From Deltaproteobacteria bacterium (lineage in GTDB: Bacteria; Myxococcota_A; UBA9042; PHBI01), in NCBI GenBank assembly GCA_011526585.1, contig WYBB01000161.1, positions 26,283-90,282 on the forward strand: DNA of 64,000 nucleotides, in the 5' to 3' direction. Under the pieces are notes generated by a model, which worked only from the letters and a program-made list of their open reading frames with translations, did not search any database and had not been told where the DNA came from. Below are positions 16,821-24,148 of the stretch, piece by piece. Position 1 is the stretch's first letter; the number at the start of each line of letters is the position of its first letter. The position numbers were made by a program, and so were the translations under genes.

Positions 16821-18995
16821 TCACGCGCGGCGGCGACGCCCGAGGATCAGCGCCAGCGCGAGCATCGCGACGCCGAGCGGCAAGGCCGACCCGCCCTGGC
16901 AGCCGCCCGAGCTCGAGCCGCCCTGCGGGTTCACCGCGCAGTTCTCGTCGATCTGGCCGTTGCAGTTGTCGTCGACGCCGTTGCCGCAGGTCTCGGCGAC
17001 GGTCGGGTGCACGTTGGCGTTCTGATCGTTGCAGTCGGCCGGCGCGCAGTAGCCGTCGGCGTCGGCGTCGGTGCAGCTCTCGCAGCCCTCGTCGGACTGG
17101 CCGTTGCAGTTGTTGTCGGTCGCGTCACCGCACCGCTCGGACCCGCCCGGGCTGGTCGTCGGATCGGCGTCGTTGCAGTCGACGTCGTTGCAGTAGCCGT
17201 CGGCGTCGGCGTCGGTGCAGCTCGTCGAGCCGCAGTTCTCGTCGGTCTGCCCGTTGCAGTTGTCGTCGATGCCGTTATCGCACTGCTCGGCCGCGCCCGG
17301 ACGCACGGCGCCGTTGTTGTCGTTGCAATCGACGTCGGCGCAGCTCCCGTCGGCGTCCACGTCAGTGCACGGCGGCTCGGTCTCCGCGTCGCCGCAGATC
17401 CCGACGCCCGCGATCCCGGTGAGCTCGAAGTCGCAAGGCGCCGCGCCGCACTGGTTGTTCGCGGTGCAGAAGCGCGCGCAGATCCCGCCGCCGCCTTCGA
17501 GGCCGACGCAGGCCGCGCCGTCGACGCATTCGAGATCGGTCGCGTCGGGGTTGCACGGGGCATCGACGGGCTTGCCGGCGCTGTCGAAGCAGCCGTTGAA
17601 GCCCTCGGTCGTCGTCGGGTAACAGGCGGTGCCGGCCGGGCAGCTGCCGCCGGTGAGGGTGCAGCTCTCGGCTTCGCCGAAGCAGGCGTTGAGCTCGTTG
17701 ACGCAGCTCGTCTGCACGCACTCGACCCAGGCGTCTTCGTCTTCGATCGTGCCGCAGCTGCTGTCGAAGCAGGTCAGCATCGCGTCGATCTGCTGCTGCG
17801 CGTCCGCGGTGCCGCCCTCGTAGCAGGTCTGATAGCAGGCGTCGGTGGTGCAGTCGACGAAGCAGTCGTAGACCTCGTCGCAGGTGTCGTTGCCGGTGGC
17901 CACCGGACCGCCGCCGAAGCACGCCTGCGCCTGCGCGCCGCAGCTGTTCTGCGCGCACTGGGCGTAGTCGGCGTCGCTCATGTTCGGGTCGCAGTTGTTT
18001 TCGAGGCAGGTGAAGAGCGCGTTGAGCTGGCTCTGCGCCTCGGGGGTGGCGCCCTCGAAGCACTGCTCCTGGCACGAGGCGTTGGCGCCGCACTCGACCA
18101 TGCAGTCGTAGGTCTGCGAGCAGCTCGATGTCTGGCAGAGCGCGTCGTTGCAGGAGCCGTTGGCCTGGCAGGCGTCGGCGCAGGCGCAGATCGAGGCGTT
18201 GGTGTTGCAGTTGGGCGCGGGCTCGTTGAGCTTGCCGGCGATCCAGGTGCCGTAGGCGTCGACGCGCGTGCTGATCGTCGCCGTGCGGCACGGGTCGCCG
18301 CCGCCGACCGCGCCGGCGCTGGTCACGCCGACCACCGATTGGGTGCCGTTGATCGACAGGAGCGCCGGGCCACCCGAGTCGCCGAAGCAGGTGCCGGTGC
18401 CGTCGTATTCGCTCTCGAAGACGCGCTGGAAGACGCGGGTGATGGCGAAGCTCGTCGAGCGCTTGACGCCCGAGCCGGTCTCGTTGATGCCTTCGACCGC
18501 GCCGAAGCCGACGTAGAACGCCTCTTGCCCCTCGTACGGGTTGAGATTCGCCACGTTGTAGGGGATCGGCGGCACGCCTGCGACCGGGCTCTGCAGGCGC
18601 ACGAGCGCGATGTCGTTCTCGAGCGAGCGGTCGTCGTAGCCCTCGTGGATCTTGAACTCGAGCGAGCGATAGAAGGTCCCGCTGTTGGGGTTGTTGGCGT
18701 CGTTGCCGATGTAGAAGCGCGTGCCGGACGGGTTGGTGTCCTCGAGGCAGTGGGCCGCCGTGAGCACCCAGTCGGCGCGGATGAGCGTGCCGGTGCAGAA
18801 GGAGCCGCCGTACTGACCGCCGAACCAGGCGGTGAGCGCGCCGACCGGGGCGTAGCCGGTCTCGAACTGGCCGTTGACGATGGGGCCGCTCACGACGGCG
18901 GGATCGCCGGCGCCGGTCTCGGTGCGCTTGTCGTCGTGGCACGCGAGCGCGACGACGGCGCTCATCCCCCAGAAACAGTGCTGCCAGCGGATCAT
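16821..18995 (-). CDS. Trypsin-like serine protease with MopE-type repeats and MYXO-CTERM tail
   Basis: This 724-residue protein has ATG 18995 preceded by TGGAGG. An N-terminal lipobox-like ALAC (Cys19) follows a hydrophobic stretch. The S1A protease domain (about 38-255) shows the full triad: His in VLTAAHC, Asp in ENDIALVRL and Ser in CFGDSGGPAL. A long Cys-rich stretch of helical type (CxxxxDC and CxxxxC spaced repeats) runs about 260-445. Then come three MopE-like repeats with D-x-DxDG-x-C and DNNCNGQxDExC, likely Ca2+-binding. The tail is GGSSSGGC, a hydrophobic segment and GRRRRA, a MYXO-CTERM signal. It converges on the giant lipoprotein gene with only 21 bases between stops. Substrate is unknown. 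Confidence 0.9.
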   Translation of the reverse strand: MIRWQHCFWGMSAVVALACHDDKRTETGAGDPAVVSGPIVNGQFETGYAPVGALTAWFGGQYGGSFCTGTLIRADWVLTAAHCLEDTNPSGTRFYIGNDANNPNSGTFYRSLEFKIHEGYDDRSLENDIALVRLQSPVAGVPPIPYNVANLNPYEGQEAFYVGFGAVEGINETGSGVKRSTSFAITRVFQRVFESEYDGTGTCFGDSGGPALLSINGTQSVVGVTSAGAVGGGDPCRTATISTRVDAYGTWIAGKLNEPAPNCNTNASICACADACQANGSCNDALCQTSSCSQTYDCMVECGANASCQEQCFEGATPEAQSQLNALFTCLENNCDPNMSDADYAQCAQNSCGAQAQACFGGGPVATGNDTCDEVYDCFVDCTTDACYQTCYEGGTADAQQQIDAMLTCFDSSCGTIEDEDAWVECVQTSCVNELNACFGEAESCTLTGGSCPAGTACYPTTTEGFNGCFDSAGKPVDAPCNPDATDLECVDGAACVGLEGGGGICARFCTANNQCGAAPCDFELTGIAGVGICGDAETEPPCTDVDADGSCADVDCNDNNGAVRPGAAEQCDNGIDDNCNGQTDENCGSTSCTDADADGYCNDVDCNDADPTTSPGGSERCGDATDNNCNGQSDEGCESCTDADADGYCAPADCNDQNANVHPTVAETCGNGVDDNCNGQIDENCAVNPQGGSSSGGCQGGSALPLGVAMLALALILGRRRRA

Positions 18996-19224
18996 CGAGC
19001 CTCCAGTGGGTAGGGCATTCCCGGCATGACGGGGTACCCCTGCCCCGATCCCGGTGCAATCGACGAGTCGATCGGTTTTGAAAGTCGAACCCGGCCAGCG
19101 GGCCAGCGGCGTGCGCTCGCGCCCACCGAGCGCGGCATCCTACCCGAGGTCACCGTCGGAGTGCGAACCGCGATTCGCGACGGCGCACGAATGCGCGAAG
19201 GCCGCTTCCCACGCGGCTTCGAGC

Positions 19225-19253
19225 TTGCCCGCCCGATCGCGGCTTGCTACATG
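19225..19253 (+). promoter_or_regulatory. Extended -10 promoter for the nucleotidyltransferase operon
   Basis: TTGCCC (19225-19230), a 17-bp spacer ending in TGC, and TACATG (19248-19253). The TGCTA core recurs in front of the kinase genes at 24.15 and 53.72 kb. Together with the opposite-strand start of the protease gene this is the only content I see in the 311-base gap from 18996 to 19306. Confidence 0.4.
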
Positions 19254-19306
19254 CCCGCCGAGCTCCTGCCCCCGGAGGCCCTTTGGCTCAGCCCAGCGAA
19301 GCGTCC

Positions 19307-20125
19307 ATGTCGAATTATGAAGCCCTCCCGACGGCCCCCGAACGGCGCGGGGCGATCCGCGCGGTGCTGCTCGCCGCGGGGGTCGGCGACCGCCTGCGCC
19401 CGTTCACCGACCACCACCCCAAGTGCCTGGTCGAGGTCGGCCAGCGCTCGCTGCTCGCGCATCACCTCGACCTGCTCTCGCAGATCCCCGAGATCTCGGA
19501 CCTCGTGATCGTCGTCGGCTACCTCGAAGACCAGATCCGCGACGCCGTCGCCGCGTGGCAGCGCCAGGCCGAGCGCCCCTTCGAGGTCGGCTTCGAGGTG
19601 AACCCCGAGTTCCGCAAGGGGTCGATCCTGTCGTTGCACACCGCCCGGACGCACCTCGTCGACAGCGACACCGTCATCATGGACGCCGACGTGCTCTACC
19701 CGCGCGAGCTGATGGAGCGCCTCGTGCGCGCGCCGCACGCCAACTGTTTCCTCATCGACGAGACCTGCGTGCCGAGCGGCGAGGAGATGATGGTCTGCGT
19801 CAAGGGCGGGCGCGCGCTGCACATCGCGCGCAGCCGCGAGCCGTCGACCCAGAGCGGCTGGGACCTCGCCGGCGAAGGCGTCGGCTTCTTCCGCCTCGAC
19901 CGGCACGACTCGGTGCGCCTCGTCGCGATCATGGACGCGATGATCGCCGATGGCCTCGACCGTGTGGAGTACGAGGCGGCGCTCGACCGCTTCATGAAGG
20001 AGAAGGTCGCCGGCTACGTGCCATGCGGCGACCTGCCGTGGACCGAGATCGACTTCGCCGAGGACGTCGAGAGAGCCGTCAACGAGGTCTTCCCGGCGAT
20101 CCTCGCGGCGGGGCTGACGCTCTGA
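19307..20125 (+). CDS. LicC-like nucleotidyltransferase (phosphocholine cytidylyltransferase family)
   Basis: This 272-residue cytosolic enzyme has the nucleotidyl-transferase signature AAGVGDRLRPFTDHHPKCLVEV (about 22-43), a later VIMDADVLY metal-binding motif, and a C-terminal WTEIDFAEDVERA. This set is typical of the phosphocholine cytidylyltransferase/LicC branch, which makes CDP-choline or another NDP-activated small group for surface decoration. ATG 19307 is chosen because the N-terminus then fits the family; no strong ribosome site is seen. TGATG overlap couples it to the SRPBCC gene. The exact substrate cannot be read from sequence. Confidence 0.75.
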   Translation: MSNYEALPTAPERRGAIRAVLLAAGVGDRLRPFTDHHPKCLVEVGQRSLLAHHLDLLSQIPEISDLVIVVGYLEDQIRDAVAAWQRQAERPFEVGFEVNPEFRKGSILSLHTARTHLVDSDTVIMDADVLYPRELMERLVRAPHANCFLIDETCVPSGEEMMVCVKGGRALHIARSREPSTQSGWDLAGEGVGFFRLDRHDSVRLVAIMDAMIADGLDRVEYEAALDRFMKEKVAGYVPCGDLPWTEIDFAEDVERAVNEVFPAILAAGLTL

Positions 20126-20865
20126 TGCTCGTGCCCTTCCTGATCATCCTCGGCGTGCTGGTGCTGGTGCCCACGCTCATCTGGGGCTTCGCGGGGCCGT
20201 GGGCGCTGCCGGCGATCCTGCCGGCCTTCGTCCTGGCCGCGACCTGGCGGCACCTGAAGTTGCCGCGCGAGCAGCGCGCGGTCGGGCCCGACGGTCAGCC
20301 GGGGCCCGCGCTCAGACCGGGGGTGCTGGTCCTGGGCGGGCTCTTCGGGCTGGTCACCGGGGCGGCGGCGCTGATCCTGATGTGGGCGGCCGAGGCGCCG
20401 TCGACGATCCGCATCGCCTCCGAGGTGGTGATCGGCGCCGAGCGCGAGGCGGTGTGGTCGGCGGTGGTCGACTTGCCCAACCGCAAGGCGTGGAGCCCGT
20501 GGATCGCCGACACCGAGCCGATCGGGCGCGGCGGGGCGCCGGCCGTCGGCAACCAGTACCGGGCCACGCTGGCGCTCGAGCGCTACACCGTGCCGGCCGA
20601 GCTGGTGGTCACCGCGTTCGAGCCGGCGGAGCGCTTCGCGTGGCGGGTCGTGCCGCAGGGCGGCTCGCAGCTCGACGAGATCGTGGAGACGGTGACGCTC
20701 ACGCGCGAGGGCGACGTCTTGACGCGCGTGCACTACGAGCTCGCCTACGAGGTACCGACGGTGCTCGGGCGGGTGGGCGAGCGGATCGCGATGCGCGGCG
20801 CGGTCGAGCGGCTGGCCGAGACGACGACCGACCTCTTGCGGCAGCGGGTGCTGATGCCGCGATGA
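20125..20865 (+). CDS. Membrane protein with SRPBCC (START-like) domain
   Basis: This 246-residue protein has three hydrophobic segments (about 1-20, 22-40 and 68-90) followed by a SRPBCC domain (about 95-246). The usual features are EVVIGAEREAVWSAVVDLPNRKAWSPWI near the domain start and a long C-terminal helix. The fold forms a cavity for hydrophobic ligands such as lipids or polyketides. It overlaps its upstream neighbour by one base and its downstream neighbour by four, so it belongs to the same operon. A lipid-related role with the transferases around it is an inference. Confidence 0.7.
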   Translation: MLVPFLIILGVLVLVPTLIWGFAGPWALPAILPAFVLAATWRHLKLPREQRAVGPDGQPGPALRPGVLVLGGLFGLVTGAAALILMWAAEAPSTIRIASEVVIGAEREAVWSAVVDLPNRKAWSPWIADTEPIGRGGAPAVGNQYRATLALERYTVPAELVVTAFEPAERFAWRVVPQGGSQLDEIVETVTLTREGDVLTRVHYELAYEVPTVLGRVGERIAMRGAVERLAETTTDLLRQRVLMPR

Positions 20866-22070
20866 CGCACGAGCTGCCGACCCTGAGCGTGCGCGCGGCG
20901 GCGAGCGTCGAGGACGTCGGACGCGAGCGCTGGGACGGGGTCGCGGTCGGGCGAGGCGCGGTGCCGTTCGTGCATCACGGGTTCCTGTCGGCGCTGGAGG
21001 AGGCGGGCTGCCTCGCGCCGCGCACGGGTTGGGCGACGACGCACCTGGTGGTCGAGGGCGCGCACGACGAGGTGCTCGGGATCGCGCCCACCTTCGTCAA
21101 GGCGCACTCGATGGGCGAGTTCGTCTACGACTGGGCATGGGCGGACGCGTCGGAGCGCATGGGCGTCGCCTACTACCCGAAGCTGGTGGTCGCGGCGCCG
21201 TTCTCGCCGGTCGGCGGCGAGCGCCTGCTGGTGGCGCCCGACCTCGGCGAGAGCGCGGCGCGCGAGGTGCGGCGGACCTTGCTGCTGGCGGCGATCGCGC
21301 ACGCGCAGGACCTCGGGTGCGCCGGCGTGCACGTGCTCTTCTGCGACGAGTCCGAGGTGCGCCTCGCGGAAGAGCTCGGCTTCGTGCATCGGCTCGGCTG
21401 TCAGTTCCACTGGGACAACGCGGGCTATGCGGACTTCGCTGCGTTCCTCGCGCGTTTCGACAGCAAGCGCCGAAACCAGATCCGGCGCGAGCGGAGGCGC
21501 GTGCAGGAGCAGGGTGTCGAGGTCCGGAGCTACGCCGGCGAGGAGGTATCCGACGCGCTGGTACGACCGGCGTTCGACTTCTACCAGGCGACGGTGCGGC
21601 GCTTCGCGTGGGGGCGGCGCTACTTGAACCCGCGCTTCTTCGAGCTCCTGTGGCAGCGCATGCGCCCCTATCTGCAGCTGATGATCGCGACGCGCGACGG
21701 GGCGGTGATCGGCGGCTCGCTCAACCTCGAGAGCAGGCCGGCCACGCCGGCGGTCGGCGGCGCGGGAGGGAGTGCGGCGGTGACGCGCTTCGGGCGCTAC
21801 TGGGGTGCGCTGGCGGAGGTCGACTGCCTGCACTTCGAGATCTGCGCGTACGCGGCGATCGAGGACTGCATCCGCCGCGGGATCGGCGGCTTCGAGGCGG
21901 GCGCCGGCGGTGAGGAGCACAAGCTCGGGCGGGGCTTCCTGCCGCACGCGACGCACTCGGCGCACCTGCTCTTCGAGCCGCGCTTGCACGCGGCGGTGCG
22001 CGGGTTCTGCGAGCGCGAGGCGCGCCACCTCGAGCGCGCGATGGGCGAGGCGAAGGTCTTCGTGCGATGA
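20862..22070 (+). CDS. FemAB-like / GNAT-superfamily acyltransferase (DUF482 type)
   Basis: A 402-residue protein with no signal peptide. Segments PFVHHGFLSALEEAG, YDWAWADA, PKLVVAAPFSPVGGERLL and FDSKRRNQIRRERR, followed by GRRYLNPRFFELLW and the late EICAYAAIEDCI, match the DUF482 family. That family is a double-GNAT, FemAB-like fold annotated as peptidogalycan biosynthesis. It probably transfers an aminoacyl or acyl group. It starts ATG 20862 within the previous stop and overlaps the RDD gene by four bases. Confidence 0.8.
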   Translation: MTHELPTLSVRAAASVEDVGRERWDGVAVGRGAVPFVHHGFLSALEEAGCLAPRTGWATTHLVVEGAHDEVLGIAPTFVKAHSMGEFVYDWAWADASERMGVAYYPKLVVAAPFSPVGGERLLVAPDLGESAAREVRRTLLLAAIAHAQDLGCAGVHVLFCDESEVRLAEELGFVHRLGCQFHWDNAGYADFAAFLARFDSKRRNQIRRERRRVQEQGVEVRSYAGEEVSDALVRPAFDFYQATVRRFAWGRRYLNPRFFELLWQRMRPYLQLMIATRDGAVIGGSLNLESRPATPAVGGAGGSAAVTRFGRYWGALAEVDCLHFEICAYAAIEDCIRRGIGGFEAGAGGEEHKLGRGFLPHATHSAHLLFEPRLHAAVRGFCEREARHLERAMGEAKVFVR

Positions 22071-22576
22071 GCGCGTCCGGAGAGGCGGTGCACCACGCCG
22101 CGGCGCCGCTGTGGCGGCGGGCGCTGGCGACGTTGATCGATCTCGCGGTGCCGCTGACCGTCTGGGCGTTGGGCACCTGGGCTCTGGTCGCGACCGATCC
22201 GACGCCGCTCGAGATGGCGCCCTGGAACCTCTTCGATCAGGTGGTCGACTACCTGCACGACCGGCCGGGGCGCGCGGTGGTGGCGGTCATGCTGATGGTG
22301 GGGGTACAGGTCGCGTGGCCGCTGGCGTTCCCGGGCGGCACACCCGGCAAGCGGGTCATGCAGGTGACGCTCGTCGACCGGCACGGCGCGCCGACCTCGC
22401 GCCGGCGGATCCTGGCGTGGGCGCTGGTGCGGGTGCCGTCGGTGGCGCTCGCCGGGATCGGGCTGTGGTGGGCGCTGGTCGATCCGGAGCGGCGCACGCT
22501 GCACGATCGGGCGGCCGGGCTCTGGCTGGTGCGCGCGGCGCCCGAATCGGCGGAGCAGGCCGAGCGACAAGTTTGA
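22067..22576 (+). CDS. RDD family membrane protein
   Basis: A 169-residue membrane protein with the RDD pattern: WRRALATLIDLAVPL at the start (R and D conserved), a GGTPGKRVMQVTLVD motif after the second helix, and RRTLHDRAAGLWLV near the end. RDD proteins are small and mostly uncharacterised; some are linked to transport. It is the last gene of the coupled four-gene operon that begins at 19,307. ATG 22067 overlaps the previous stop (ATGA). Confidence 0.85.
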   Translation: MSASGEAVHHAAAPLWRRALATLIDLAVPLTVWALGTWALVATDPTPLEMAPWNLFDQVVDYLHDRPGRAVVAVMLMVGVQVAWPLAFPGGTPGKRVMQVTLVDRHGAPTSRRRILAWALVRVPSVALAGIGLWWALVDPERRTLHDRAAGLWLVRAAPESAEQAERQV

Positions 22577-22601
22577 CAGGCCCGCCGTTGTCCCGTGTAA
22601 G
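22573..22601 (+). promoter_or_regulatory. Promoter of the first beta-barrel gene
   Basis: A perfect TTGACA (22573-22578), a 17-bp spacer and TGTAAG (22596-22601). The -35 overlaps the end of the RDD gene. The same word TTGACAGG marks the promoter of the second paralogue at 23,344. Confidence 0.55.
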
Positions 22602-22608
22602 TGCGAGC

Positions 22609-23133
22609 GTGCACGCGAGAAGGACCCGACGCGCGAACGGTGTGTGTGCCCTGGCGGTGGCGCTGGCGCTCGGCGCGGCCGACGCGAGCACGGGACACGC
22701 GCGCGACATGACGGGCCGCCTCGGGCTCGGCGCGCAGCTCGACCTGGCTCCCCTCGGGAGCACCGTGAGCGTGCGCTACTGGGTCTCGCACCTCGGGCTG
22801 CAAGGGCTCTTCGGGATGGCGGCCGTGAAGTCGAAGCCGGGCGAGCACGGCTTCGTCGAGTGGCGACCGGGAGGGCGCGTGCTCTACGCGCTCACGCGCA
22901 CGCGCCTGACCAACCTCTTCGTCGGCGGCGGGCTCTCGGCGCTCCTCCGCAAGAGCAAGGACCGGGGTGGCGAATGGGTCTACTTCGACGCCGTGCTCGG
23001 CCTCGAGTACCACGTCTCCGACGTGCTCGGGCTCTCGGGTCAGCTGACCTTCGCCTACAACATCTCGACGCCCAAGGACGCGTCGCTCGACCACGAGCTC
23101 GCCCTCGGCGGGGCCTTCCACTTCTACTTCTGA
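22609..23133 (+). CDS. Outer-membrane beta-barrel protein (paralogue 1)
   Basis: About 174 residues, with a signal peptide ending near HARD and mature sequence RDMTGRLGLGAQLDLAPLG. It has alternating amphipathic strands and a C-terminus ending FHFYF, an aromatic C-terminal beta-signal of the type recognised by the BAM machinery. No ligand motif is evident. The protein is similar in plan to the gene 350 bases downstream. GTG 22609 is chosen as start; a TTG upstream in frame is possible, and the promoter so close by makes a nearly leaderless message likely. Confidence 0.65.
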   Translation: MHARRTRRANGVCALAVALALGAADASTGHARDMTGRLGLGAQLDLAPLGSTVSVRYWVSHLGLQGLFGMAAVKSKPGEHGFVEWRPGGRVLYALTRTRLTNLFVGGGLSALLRKSKDRGGEWVYFDAVLGLEYHVSDVLGLSGQLTFAYNISTPKDASLDHELALGGAFHFYF

Positions 23134-23177
23134 GCGCCGCGGTGTTGCAGGTTGCGGCGGTGCGTGATCCGTTGCCG

Positions 23178-23201
23178 AGGTGCGTCGGCGCACACGCACC
23201 T
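23178..23201. other. Inverted repeat downstream of the first beta-barrel gene
   Basis: aggtgcgt (23178-23185) and acgcacct (23194-23201) form a perfect 8-bp stem with an 8-base loop. There is no T-run. It could be a 3' stabilising or attenuating hairpin. I see nothing else besides the promoter at 23,344 in the 352-base gap between the two barrel genes. Confidence 0.35.
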
Positions 23202-23343
23202 GCGCGGCGTCGTTGTCGCGTGATCGAGGCGCGTAACGCGCGAAGCGCCTGCAAGACCGCCCCGCACCGCGAGACGCGACGACACCGCGACCGGGGCTAC
23301 GCACCCAGCGGACGCCCGCTCGGCAGGCCGGCGTCGGACATTT

Positions 23344-23371
23344 TTGACAGGCGCGGCACACACGCTAGCGT
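23344..23371 (+). promoter_or_regulatory. Promoter of the second beta-barrel gene
   Basis: Perfect TTGACA (23344-23349) preceded by a T-run, a 16-bp spacer and TAGCGT (23366-23371). The leader of about 110 bases holds an AGGGAGAAG ribosome site at 23472-23480. Confidence 0.5.
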
Positions 23372-23485
23372 CCGCCGCGGTCGTCACCCACGCGCACGAT
23401 GCGCGGCATCGGACGCCCACCGGCAGGTCGCCGGCTCGCGCTTCGAACGACCACACCACAGAGCTCACTACAGGGAGAAGACAAG

Positions 23486-23983
23486 ATGAAGAAGCTCGCG
23501 CTCGCTCTCGCCATGGTCGCTCCGCTCGCACTCGCGGACACGGCCGCGGCCAAGGACATGAAGGGACGCTTCGGCGTCGGCGGCCAGCTCGAGGACCTCG
23601 GCGGGGTCCCCGGCGGCTTGAGCCTCAAGTACTGGATCTCCGATCTCGGCATCCAGGCCCTGCTCGGCCTCAGCATCGAAGGTGACCCCGACGATGACGG
23701 CCCCGCCGAGAGCCAGACGGGCCTCGGGCTCGGGCTGCGCGTGCTCTTCAACTTCGCGCGCGCCAACGACACCAACATGTACGCCGGCGTCGGCGCGCGC
23801 CTCGGGCTCATCGACGCCGACGCGACCATCATCGACGTCGTGCTCGGGGTCGAGCACTTCTTCACCGACTACTTCTCGGTCGCCGGCCACACGGCGCTCG
23901 GCATCGACGTCGGCGGTGACGCGGTGAACGTCGCGTTCGGGATCACCCCGTGGTGGGGCACCTCCTTCCACTTCTACTTCTGA
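23486..23983 (+). CDS. Outer-membrane beta-barrel protein (paralogue 2)
   Basis: A 165-residue protein with start ATG 23486 behind AGGGAGAAG and a signal peptide MKKLALALAMVAPLALA. The mature start, KDMKGRFGVGGQLEDLGG, parallels RDMTGRLGLGAQLDLAPLG of the upstream paralogue, and both end FHFYF. Alternating strands and the aromatic terminus indicate an outer-membrane beta-barrel of about eight strands. The pair looks like a tandem duplication, each copy with its own promoter. Role is unknown. Confidence 0.7.
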   Translation: MKKLALALAMVAPLALADTAAAKDMKGRFGVGGQLEDLGGVPGGLSLKYWISDLGIQALLGLSIEGDPDDDGPAESQTGLGLGLRVLFNFARANDTNMYAGVGARLGLIDADATIIDVVLGVEHFFTDYFSVAGHTALGIDVGGDAVNVAFGITPWWGTSFHFYF

Positions 23984-24027
23984 TCCCTCGCCGGGCCCGG
24001 TCGCACCCGCGGCCGTGACCTGCTGGA

Positions 24028-24064
24028 GGCCGGATCCCTCGCGGGGTCCGGCCTTCGTCGTTTT
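24028..24064 (+). terminator. Rho-independent terminator after beta-barrel paralogue 2
   Basis: An 11-bp stem (24028-24038 with 24043-24053, one G-U pair) with loop tcgc, followed by ttcgtcgtttt. It separates the barrel gene from the kinase gene. Confidence 0.75.
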
Positions 24065-24148
24065 CGGCGCGAGCGGCGTGCGTGCCCATGCGGCGCACGC
24101 GCCGGACCCGCCGACGCGGACTGGGGGGGCTCGCGCTCATGCGCAACT

